Origin: Prevotella sp.
GTDB taxonomy: Bacteria > Bacteroidota > Bacteroidia > Bacteroidales > Bacteroidaceae
Length of the DNA stretch: 21,904 nucleotides
Assembly: GCA_021204605.1 (NCBI GenBank)
Contig: JAJPZD010000270.1
Coordinates: 9,008 to 30,911, forward strand
Reading direction: 5' to 3'
This document shows positions 1 through 5,493 of this stretch, in pieces. Each line of letters begins with the position of its first letter. Position 1 is the first letter of the stretch. A program made the translations under genes and the position numbers. The notes below the pieces were generated by a model. The model ran no database searches. It worked only from the letters and a program-made list of their open reading frames with translations, and was not told the DNA's origin.

Positions 1-2
1 CT

Positions 3-167
3 GCCAATAATAATAACAGCAAGCCTGCCAACAATAATAACAGCAAGCCTGCCAATAATAATAACAGCAAGCCTGCCAACAATAATAACAGCAAACCTGC
101 CAACAATAATAACAGCAAGCCTGCCAATAATAATAACAGCAAACCTGCCAATAATAATAACAGCAAG
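3..167 (+). repeat. 24-bp tandem repeat coding for PANNNNSK (7 units, first one cut)
   Basis: Units begin at 24, 48, 72, 96, 120 and 144, with an incomplete one before them at the window edge. They differ only at silent positions (AAT/AAC, AAG/AAA). The array may continue to the left of the window. Because the repeat is a whole number of codons, copy-number change would keep the frame. Confidence 0.95.
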
Positions 168-671
168 CCGAGCGGTTCGTCAACAAGCAAGCCAAGCGGT
201 TCTTCGACAAGCAAGCCAAGCAGTTCATCTACGAGCAAACCATCGACATCAACGAGCAAGCCGAGCAGTTCTTCTACGAGTAAACCATCCACATCGACGA
301 ATAAATCAAGCAGTTCTTCAACGAGTAAGCCGTCAACATCGACGAATAAGCCATCCACGTCAACAAGTAAACCGTCCACGTCAACAAGTAAACCGTCCAC
401 GTCAACAAGTAAACCGTCCACGTCAACAAGTAAACCATCCACGTCAACAAGTAAACCATCCACGTCAACGAGCAAGCCGTCAACATCGACGAGCAAGCCG
501 TCAACATCAACGAGCAAGCCATCCACGTCAACAAGCAGGCCGAGCAGTTCATCTACGAGCAAATCCTCGACGAGCAGGCCGAGCAGTTCATCAACGAATA
601 AGTCGTCAGGTGCCTCAAAGAGTGGAGGAACATCAAAATCATCTTCTGGGAGTTTTGGCGGGAAGAGATGA
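3..671 (+). CDS. C-terminal part of an Asn/Ser/Thr/Pro/Lys-rich low-complexity repeat protein
   Basis: The frame is open from the left edge to a TGA at 669-671, so the start is missing and only the last 222 or so residues are visible. It begins with seven copies (the first cut) of the octapeptide PANNNNSK. These are followed by PSGSSTSK/PSSSSTSK octads and a run of PSTSTSK heptads. It ends in a Ser/Gly tail, SSSGSFGGKR. There is no globular domain, membrane segment or recognisable sorting signal in the visible part. The composition is strongly basic (one Lys per unit, no acidic residues) and intrinsically disordered, with a prion-like Asn-rich block. The stop lies only three bases before the start of the response regulator, so the two are probably co-transcribed and translationally linked. 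I do not recognise the family and propose no function. An extracellular stalk or linker, or a nucleic-acid-binding tail, would both fit the composition. Confidence 0.8.
   Translation, partial: ANNNNSKPANNNNSKPANNNNSKPANNNNSKPANNNNSKPANNNNSKPANNNNSKPSGSSTSKPSGSSTSKPSSSSTSKPSTSTSKPSSSSTSKPSTSTNKSSSSSTSKPSTSTNKPSTSTSKPSTSTSKPSTSTSKPSTSTSKPSTSTSKPSTSTSKPSTSTSKPSTSTSKPSTSTSRPSSSSTSKSSTSRPSSSSTNKSSGASKSGGTSKSSSGSFGGKR
168..602 (+). repeat. Mixed 24-bp and 21-bp tandem repeats coding for PSxSSTSK / PSTSTSK
   Basis: Octad units at 168-239 are followed by alternating octads and heptads to 350. A block of nine 21-bp PSTST(S/N)(K/R) units then runs from 351 to 539, and degenerate units continue to 602. 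Three consecutive 21-bp copies at 372-434 are identical in sequence, a sign of recent slippage or gene conversion. All units preserve the reading frame. Confidence 0.92.
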
Positions 672-674
672 GTT

Positions 675-2018
675 ATGCGCATACTGATAGTAGAAGATGA
701 CCTTACGTTTGCGACGATGATACAGACATGGTTGCGAAAGAAAGGTTTTGAAGTGGAGAAGGCCAGTAGTGTTGGAGGCGCGGTGAAGATTTTTCTTGAG
801 GAAGAGCCATTTGACCTTGTATTATCCGACTTACGTTTGCCAGACCATGATGGACTATATCTATTGTCGTGGATGCAGAGACAAAACATAACATGTCCGT
901 TCATAGTGATGACGAGTTATGCGGAGGTGCAGAATGCCGTTTTAGCCATGAAATCAGGGGCATGCGACTATATAGCGAAGCCGGTGCAGCCAGATATATT
1001 GTTGCAGAAGATAGAAGATGCGCTCAAAGAGGGACTACAAGGTGAAAAGGCTTCTCAACGTCAGACACCAAACATAGAGAGTTCCGGCAAGCGTCAGGCC
1101 GCCCGCTATATTGAGGGGACGAGTGCCGCATCGAGGCAAATCCACGAATATATCTCCCTTGTGGCGCCCACGTCAATGTCGGTGCTGATACTTGGAGCCA
1201 GTGGCACCGGCAAGGAGCATGCCGCACGCCAGATACATGACTTAAGCAGCAGGAGGGGAGGGCCCTTTGTTGCCCTTGACTGTGGGGCGGTGCCGCGTGA
1301 TGTTGCAGTATCTGAATTTTTCGGATATGTGAAGGGGGCGTTTACCGGAGCTACTGCCAACAAGAAGGGTGCCTTTGAGGAGGCCGATGGAGGGACGTTG
1401 TTTCTTGATGAGATAGGCAATCTGCCATACGATGTCCAGGTTCAGTTGTTAAGGGCATTACAGGAGCGGAAAGTGCGCCGCCTTGGCTGCAATCAGGAAA
1501 TCAGCGTTGACATCCGTCTGATATGTGCCACGAATGGCAACTTAGAGAAGAGCGTTGAGGAGGGCAGATTCCGGGAGGACCTCTATCACCGTATCAACGA
1601 GTTCACGCTATATATACCAGAGTTGAAAGACCGGGGCAGCGATATTTTTCTTTTTGCCGAACATTTTATCAAGCATGCCAACGAGGATCTTGGGCGCAAT
1701 GTCATTGGTTTTGACAACAAGGCCTCAGAGTTGCTCGCACGCCACTGCTGGCCCGGCAACCTGCGGGAGCTCAACAACGTGATAAAGCGCGCCACGTTGC
1801 TTGCCAAAGGCTGTTATATCACTAAGGAAGATCTGGAGCGCTCGATGACATCGTCGATATATCACGATACAACAGTAGCCCTTCACGATGAGGCTACAGA
1901 GATTGCACGCATCAAGACCGCCCTGCACTCCACGGGCGGCAACAGGACACAGACCGCCAAGCTACTTGGCATAGACCGCAAGACCCTTTACAACAAGATG
2001 CAGAAATACGGTTTATAA
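675..2018 (+). CDS. NtrC-family sigma-54-dependent response regulator
   Basis: A 447-residue DNA-binding activator of two-component systems. Residues 1-115 are a receiver domain with acidic pocket E7-D8-D9, phospho-acceptor D52, T80 and K102. Residues about 145-385 are the AAA+ sigma-54 activation domain. It has Walker A GASGTGKE (174-181), an intact GAFTGA loop (221-226) that contacts sigma-54, Walker B TLFLDEI (241-247), and the FREDLYHRI and WPGNLREL motifs. Residues about 408-447 are a Fis-type helix-turn-helix (NRTQTAKLLGIDRKTLY). The segment before GAFTGA reads SEFFGYVK, where the family usually has SELFGHEK. Such proteins bind enhancer dyads and hydrolyse ATP to open promoters held closed by sigma-54 polymerase. 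It follows the repeat-protein gene by three bases. A full-consensus sigma-54 promoter lies 0.7 kb downstream and a hybrid kinase lies just beyond it. I infer these are its target and partner. Confidence 0.95.
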   Translation: MRILIVEDDLTFATMIQTWLRKKGFEVEKASSVGGAVKIFLEEEPFDLVLSDLRLPDHDGLYLLSWMQRQNITCPFIVMTSYAEVQNAVLAMKSGACDYIAKPVQPDILLQKIEDALKEGLQGEKASQRQTPNIESSGKRQAARYIEGTSAASRQIHEYISLVAPTSMSVLILGASGTGKEHAARQIHDLSSRRGGPFVALDCGAVPRDVAVSEFFGYVKGAFTGATANKKGAFEEADGGTLFLDEIGNLPYDVQVQLLRALQERKVRRLGCNQEISVDIRLICATNGNLEKSVEEGRFREDLYHRINEFTLYIPELKDRGSDIFLFAEHFIKHANEDLGRNVIGFDNKASELLARHCWPGNLRELNNVIKRATLLAKGCYITKEDLERSMTSSIYHDTTVALHDEATEIARIKTALHSTGGNRTQTAKLLGIDRKTLYNKMQKYGL

Positions 2019-2025
2019 TCAATAT
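2019..2025. repeat. Left copy of 7-bp target-site duplication (TCAATAT)
   Basis: TCAATAT lies directly between the TAA stop of the response regulator (2016-2018) and the left terminal inverted repeat. An identical heptamer starts at 2321, exactly after the right inverted repeat. Confidence 0.75.
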
Positions 2026-2042
2026 CTCAAGTTTCGCAAGTT
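2026..2042 (+). repeat. Left terminal inverted repeat of the MITE-like element
   Basis: CTCAAGTTTCGCAAGTT is the perfect reverse complement of 2304-2320. It contains AAGTT twice with a 9-bp period. Confidence 0.85.
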
Positions 2043-2303
2043 AAAAAATTTTGAAAGAAAAAGGCACAAAGATCTCCTAAGTTGCGGAAAATGTGATGTG
2101 TAGGCCGATTATACCTGCGTGCACCCAATGTAGGGATAGAATGTTCCGATTGAGCGAATACAGAGCCAAGCTCGCTTGAGCTATGTTGAGCGTGAGGAAC
2201 ATCACTGAAAGTAATTATTCTGTCCGCACGCCACAACGGGGCGTATGTTTGCATGAATTATTGGCAGACACATTGTGGAAAACTGGAAAATACGCTTGCT
2301 GAC

Positions 2304-2320
2304 AACTTGCGAAACTTGAG
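2304..2320 (-). repeat. Right terminal inverted repeat of the MITE-like element
   Basis: AACTTGCGAAACTTGAG is a perfect 17/17 inverted match to 2026-2042. Confidence 0.85.
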
Positions 2321-2327
2321 TCAATAT
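2321..2327. repeat. Right copy of 7-bp target-site duplication (TCAATAT)
   Basis: Identical to 2019-2025 and abutting the right inverted repeat. Confidence 0.75.
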
Positions 2328-2349
2328 TTAGCATTAAAAGGGAGAGGAG

Positions 2350-2386
2350 AAAAAACCGTGCCTGTAACATCACGCTACAAGCACGG
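2350..2386 (-). terminator. Rho-independent terminator of the small secreted peptide gene
   Basis: Read on the minus strand, CCGTGC-TTGTA (2386-2376) pairs with TACAG-GCACGG (2366-2356). This gives an 11-bp stem with one U-G pair and a 9-base loop, followed at once by six T (2355-2350). It lies 77 bases after the stop codon of the peptide gene and 30 bases short of the MITE-like element. It therefore closes a compact single-gene transcript. Confidence 0.82.
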
Positions 2387-2463
2387 CAAAAAACACCTAA
2401 TACTTCTCTATAATTAAACTATATTTGAATCTTTGGGGTGTCTTGTGAGTATTATTATTCAGA

Positions 2464-2634
2464 TTATTCAGCCACAACGTCAGCCACAGAGTCGCATACT
2501 ACGGTATCACATACCTCTACATTCTCTGAGTTGCACGTTGTCTCATCATCATTCACAGCAGTAGCGCTTGCGAAAACGTTGCTTACTGAAACTAATGCCA
2601 ATGCAGCTATTGCTGCGAAAAATACCTTTTTCAT
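2464..2634 (-). CDS. Small secreted acidic Cys-containing peptide (56 aa), sigma-54 promoter
   Basis: The gene runs from ATG (2634-2632) to TAA (2466-2464). It starts MKKVFFAAIAALALVSVSNV, a textbook signal peptide, with likely cleavage after VFA (residue 22) or ATA (residue 26). The mature part is about 30 residues, strongly acidic, with cysteines at 34, 42 and 47. It contains a short internal duplication, VCDTVV/VCDSVA. No conserved domain is apparent. The gene sits between a sigma-54-dependent regulator and a hybrid sensor kinase. It has its own terminator (2350-2386) and a full-consensus sigma-54 promoter (2685-2700). The run before the ATG is A/T-rich with no Shine-Dalgarno, as is usual in Bacteroidetes. 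The function is unknown. A signal peptide sensed by the kinase, a metal- or redox-binding periplasmic peptide, or a stress effector are all possible. The presence of a real gene is well supported; its role is not. Confidence 0.85.
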   Translation of the reverse strand: MKKVFFAAIAALALVSVSNVFASATAVNDDETTCNSENVEVCDTVVCDSVADVVAE

Positions 2635-2684
2635 AAATAAGTGATTTTTTGTTAATTATAATTTTATCATGTCGCTTAATTAAT

Positions 2685-2700
2685 TGCAATCACCGTGCCA
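2685..2700 (-). promoter_or_regulatory. Sigma-54 (RpoN) promoter of the small secreted peptide gene
   Basis: The minus strand reads TTGGCACGGTGATTGCAA from 2701 down. It matches the sigma-54 consensus TGGCACG-N4-TTGCW at every fixed base, and GG of the -24 element and GC of the -12 element are separated by the required 10 bases. A transcript would start near 2674, giving a leader of about 40 bases. Sigma-54 promoters need an AAA+ activator, and one with an intact GAFTGA loop is encoded at 675-2018. Confidence 0.85.
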
Positions 2701-2723
2701 AAACCTGCGAAATAGACCTATGC

Positions 2724-2738
2724 CTCTGACAGTCAGAG
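2724..2738. promoter_or_regulatory. Perfect 15-bp palindrome, candidate regulator site
   Basis: CTCTGAC-A-GTCAGAG has seven-base arms around one central base. It is centred about 57 bases upstream of the predicted sigma-54 start. It lies in the shared intergenic region between the peptide gene and the hybrid kinase gene. It could be a regulator site or, in RNA, a small hairpin. Confidence 0.5.
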
Positions 2739-2768
2739 ATATACAAGAAAATATAAAATTAACAGATT

Positions 2769-2805
2769 GGGGAAATTGGGGAATGAGTGGGGAAAAACGC
2801 CCCAC
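2769..2805. promoter_or_regulatory. Candidate enhancer (UAS) for the sigma-54 activator: GGGGAA repeats and GTGGGG-N7-CCCCAC dyad
   Basis: Three GGGGAA repeats start at 2769, 2778 and 2789. The third forms the left arm of a perfect dyad GTGGGG (2787-2792), seven bases, CCCCAC (2800-2805). Its centre is about 122 bases upstream of the predicted sigma-54 start, inside the usual range for NtrC-type enhancers. The seven-base gap matches the layout of NtrC half-sites. An A/T-rich stretch (2738-2766) that could bend lies between it and the promoter. It is also upstream of the divergent kinase gene. The role is inferred. Confidence 0.5.
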
Positions 2806-2876
2806 CACAGCGGTGCTTTTATGGGTAAACAGAGATTATTTCTTTTTATCTAACCATATTTATAAGTTTATTTTCT

Positions 2877-2884
2877 TAATTTCG
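2877..2884 (+). promoter_or_regulatory. Possible -7 element of the hybrid kinase promoter
   Basis: TAATTTCG differs from the Bacteroidetes -7 consensus TAnnTTTG at one base and lies 19 bases before the ATG at 2904. I see no good -33 TTTG at the expected distance, so this is weak. Confidence 0.3.
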
Positions 2885-2903
2885 CAGATGATTATTCAGT
2901 TGA

Positions 2904-5378
2904 ATGATTATGCCAAGGAGGAATATTCCGTTGAAGGTTGCCTTTGGCTACGTTGTACTGGTTATCGTAGTCTGTTTGGCGTCGTGGCTCGTGTATGGCA
3001 ATATGCGGTCGCTAATGCGCATTGACGAGGAGGAGCAGCAGCAGACGAAGTGCAGGAGCGTGGCCGACAGCCTGATATACAGTTTTTTGGATGTTGACAA
3101 CAAGAGTCATGAGATAATGTTCGGATTGACCCGGGATATGGCAGATTTTGACATCTCACTCAACAGGGCGATAGAAATAGCGGAGAGGCTCGGTGGGATG
3201 ACGGGCGACAGTGCACAGAAATCGCGTATCGACACCCTTGAGATCTTGTTGTTGCAGAAACGCAGGAATACCATGCTTATGCTGAGCGCGTTAGACAACA
3301 AGGCGATGGGGGAGTACTACCGCGACAGGCTCAGCGGTTACCAGGAGGGCAGAGATACCATGGTGGTGCATACAGCTGCCGCCGAGACGACACTAAGCCA
3401 AGAGACGGTGTATGAGGTAGTGAGGAGCAAGAAGGGTTTTTTCCCCCGTCTTGGCGATGCTTTCAAACGTCAGCATACCGATACGATGTTAGCGAGGCGC
3501 GACAGCAACAAGGTAGTGATAGATTCGGTGGTGCACAACATCAATATTTCTGATTCAGTGGCCGACGTGCTTTCAGATATTGAGGCCGTCGAGGAGAAAC
3601 TGAGAAGGGAGGGCATCGACAGGCTCACGGCGAGGCAGAAAAGTCTGCAAATGGTCAGCGTCAACTTGGCGAGCAGGATAGAGAGGCTGTTGAATGATAT
3701 CAGGCAAGGCGAGCAGGCATCGTTCACAGGGGCAGTGAACGGAGATATCGCGGAGCGTCGCAACACGATGTTGCGGGTGTTGTCGTTGGCTGTTGTATCA
3801 CTTATCCTGACAGTGATACTGCTGATTTATGTGTGGAGGGATAGCCGTAGGGAGCAACGTCTGATAGAGAGTCTTGAGAATGCGAATATAGAGACGGAGC
3901 GTATCATGCGCCAGAGGGAGCGCCTGCTGCTTACTATCACTCACGACATAAAGGCGCCTGCGGCCTCAATATCCGGTTTCACAGAACTTATGGAGGAGCA
4001 GACGGCGAATCCGAAGTTGATTACTTATATTTCAAGTATCAAGAGTTCTGCCATGCACCTGTTGCACCTTATAGGAGAGCTGCTCGACTACCACTGCCTT
4101 GAAGATGGGAAGATGGAGGTGCACCCTGTGAGTTTCAGTGCGAGGAACCTTATAGACGGTTGTGTCAATGAGTTGCTTGCGCAGGCAAAGACAAAGGGCA
4201 TAGAGCTCTCTTGTGACACTGTCGGCTGTGGGGATAAGATGCTCCGTGGTGATGCCCTGCGGATAAGTCAGATATTGGAGAACCTTGTCAGCAACGCTTT
4301 GAAATACACCGTCGAGGGCAGTGTCAGGGTAACAGCTACAGTGGGAGACGGCACGTTGGGCTTTAGCGTGGCAGACACTGGCCAGGGGATGACACGTGAG
4401 GAGAGTGAGAGGATATATGATGCGTTCACGCGTCTGCGAGGGGCGCAGGGCATAGAGGGCGTTGGTCTTGGGCTGTCGATAACCAAGGAGCTTGTCGGTC
4501 TGCTTGGCGGGCAGATATATTTAGATACAGAGAAGGGCAAGGGAACGGTGTTCAGAGTGGAAATTCCCATTGAGGAGACTGATGTGAGAGAAGTAGCCGA
4601 AGATCCGGAAGGGGATAGGCGCAAAGAGGCTAATGTGGTATTGTCGGGGGAGAGGAAGGATATATTAGTGATAGATGACGACCGGTTGCAGTTGAGGCTG
4701 CTTACAGAGATGCTCCACAGGCTGACTGATGGAGTGTGGAATATTAGTGTCTGCCAGCAGGTGGATGAGGGTCTGGGTATGTTGAGAGGCGGACATTTTG
4801 ACGTATTGATAACTGATATAGAGATGCCCGCCATGAGTGGCAAGGAACTTATCGGCAAGTTTGACCACGAGGGTGTTACTGTGGTAGGCATGACGGCCCA
4901 TGAGCGCGACATAGAGCCTGCGCTGTTGGCCTCCGGTTTTGATGCCTGCTTGTTTAAACCATTTACAATCAGGGAGTTGGCAGATGTGTTGTCAAAGGTT
5001 GAGGGGGTAGAGATAAGGCATGCCGCTGTCTCGTCGCCGGCTGTTGAGACAGACCGTTTCGCCGCGTTGACGGCTTTCGCCGATGGAGACGAGGAAGCTG
5101 AAAGAGAGATATTGAGTTGTTTCAAGAGCGACTTGGAAGGTCATGTTGATATGCTTCAAAAAGCTGTCATAAGAAACGACCGCACAGAGATAGCGCGTAT
5201 AGCTCACAAGGCGTTGCCTTCGATGGCGATGGTGAGTGCTGAGACGGCCGGATTGCTGAGACGTCTGTCGCCAAAGGAGATAGATAAGTTAGGCGATGAC
5301 GACATGGCCGAATGTGTGGAGGCGGTGATAAGAGAAATGGAAAAAACAGTATCAGAGTTGGCAGTGAAAAATAAATAA
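2904..5378 (+). CDS. Membrane hybrid sensor histidine kinase with receiver and Hpt domains
   Basis: An 824-residue inner-membrane sensor. TM1 is at about 12-31, followed by a periplasmic, largely helical domain of about 255 residues (33-290) and TM2 (about 291-311). HisKA carries H347 in THDIKAP. The HATPase has an N-box (ENLVSNALKY, N460), G1 DTGQG (491-495) and G2 GVGLGLS (519-525). The receiver (586-700) has D591-593, phospho-acceptor D638 and K685. The C-terminal Hpt domain (about 715-815) has H768 in AHKA. All residues for an H347-D638-H768 relay are present, so a separate response regulator must take the final phosphate. The NtrC-type regulator at 675 (D52) is the obvious candidate by position. 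The start could be 2904 or 2910 (MPRRN). An AAGGAGG at 2915-2921 sits nine bases before a TTG at 2931, but that start would remove the charged residues ahead of TM1, so I keep the upstream ATG. Confidence 0.93.
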   Translation: MIMPRRNIPLKVAFGYVVLVIVVCLASWLVYGNMRSLMRIDEEEQQQTKCRSVADSLIYSFLDVDNKSHEIMFGLTRDMADFDISLNRAIEIAERLGGMTGDSAQKSRIDTLEILLLQKRRNTMLMLSALDNKAMGEYYRDRLSGYQEGRDTMVVHTAAAETTLSQETVYEVVRSKKGFFPRLGDAFKRQHTDTMLARRDSNKVVIDSVVHNINISDSVADVLSDIEAVEEKLRREGIDRLTARQKSLQMVSVNLASRIERLLNDIRQGEQASFTGAVNGDIAERRNTMLRVLSLAVVSLILTVILLIYVWRDSRREQRLIESLENANIETERIMRQRERLLLTITHDIKAPAASISGFTELMEEQTANPKLITYISSIKSSAMHLLHLIGELLDYHCLEDGKMEVHPVSFSARNLIDGCVNELLAQAKTKGIELSCDTVGCGDKMLRGDALRISQILENLVSNALKYTVEGSVRVTATVGDGTLGFSVADTGQGMTREESERIYDAFTRLRGAQGIEGVGLGLSITKELVGLLGGQIYLDTEKGKGTVFRVEIPIEETDVREVAEDPEGDRRKEANVVLSGERKDILVIDDDRLQLRLLTEMLHRLTDGVWNISVCQQVDEGLGMLRGGHFDVLITDIEMPAMSGKELIGKFDHEGVTVVGMTAHERDIEPALLASGFDACLFKPFTIRELADVLSKVEGVEIRHAAVSSPAVETDRFAALTAFADGDEEAEREILSCFKSDLEGHVDMLQKAVIRNDRTEIARIAHKALPSMAMVSAETAGLLRRLSPKEIDKLGDDDMAECVEAVIREMEKTVSELAVKNK

Positions 5379-5405
5379 TCAGAAAAACAAGTTTATTGAT
5401 TATTT
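5373..5405 (+). terminator. Weak A/T-rich hairpin at the end of the kinase gene
   Basis: AAATAATCA (5373-5381, including the stop codon) is the perfect reverse complement of TGATTATTT (5397-5405), with a 15-base loop, and TCTC follows. The stem is A/T only apart from one pair and has no proper T-run. It may slow or protect the 3' end rather than terminate efficiently. It abuts the mutS promoter. Confidence 0.3.
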
Positions 5406-5428
5406 TCTCAAAAAAAATTGTAATTTTG
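5395..5428 (+). promoter_or_regulatory. Bacteroidetes-type promoter of mutS
   Basis: TAATTTTG at 5421-5428 is a perfect TAnnTTTG -7 element. ATTG at 5395-5398, 22 bases upstream, is a partial -33 element. Transcription would start near 5435, leaving a leader of about 59 bases before the mutS ATG. Confidence 0.6.
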
Positions 5429-5493
5429 CAAACTCATTCACTATTTGCCGGCGTGTTATACCAAATGCGTCTGGGCAAGTATGTACTACGGAA

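Larger units (their letters stand above)
2026..2320. mobile_element. MITE-like element, 295 bp, 17-bp terminal inverted repeats
   Basis: The ends are perfect 17-bp inverted repeats: CTCAAGTTTCGCAAGTT at 2026-2042 and its reverse complement at 2304-2320. They are flanked by the exact 7-bp direct repeat TCAATAT (2019-2025 and 2321-2327), the signature of a transposition event. The inside is too short for a transposase. It holds potential structure: ATGTTCC (2141-2147) pairs with GGAACAT (2196-2202), and ACGCC (2228-2232) pairs with GGCGT (2240-2244). An AAGTT motif recurs within each end and again inside the element. It inserted just after the response regulator stop codon and left the gene intact. 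I infer a non-autonomous element mobilised by a transposase elsewhere in the genome. I cannot name the parent family. A reading frame of 75 codons on the minus strand lies inside it and is probably not a gene. Confidence 0.72.

Noticed and set aside
274..552. Minus-strand 92-codon frame rich in Leu/Thr/Trp repeats
   Set aside because: It is the antisense reading of the PSTSTSK repeat block, so its open frame is a by-product of the repeat.
1..602. Tandem repeats that could suggest a CRISPR array or satellite
   Set aside because: Units are contiguous with no spacers, and every unit is a whole number of codons in one open frame ending at 671, so this is coding repeat.
2027..2254. Minus-strand 75-codon frame inside the MITE-like element
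   Set aside because: It ends inside the terminal inverted repeat and has no domain or start context. Probably a chance frame, though if the element is multicopy it will be annotated repeatedly as a hypothetical protein.
2420..2427. TATATTTG on the plus strand, a perfect -7 element that would give an RNA antisense to the peptide gene
   Set aside because: No TTTG lies 19-22 bases upstream and the region is A/T-rich, so a chance match is likely.
2438..2644. Plus-strand 68-codon frame rich in Ser/Thr
   Set aside because: It is antisense to the signal-peptide gene at 2464-2634, which has a promoter, signal sequence and terminator. The plus frame has none.
2684..3025. Plus-strand 113-codon frame covering the intergenic region
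   Set aside because: It spans the sigma-54 promoter and dyads and overlaps the kinase in another frame, and it has no recognisable protein features.
4390..4399. CACGTGA inside the kinase gene as a further parS half-site
   Set aside because: The flanks (ACACGTGAGG) do not match parS, and a lone CACGTG core is common by chance.
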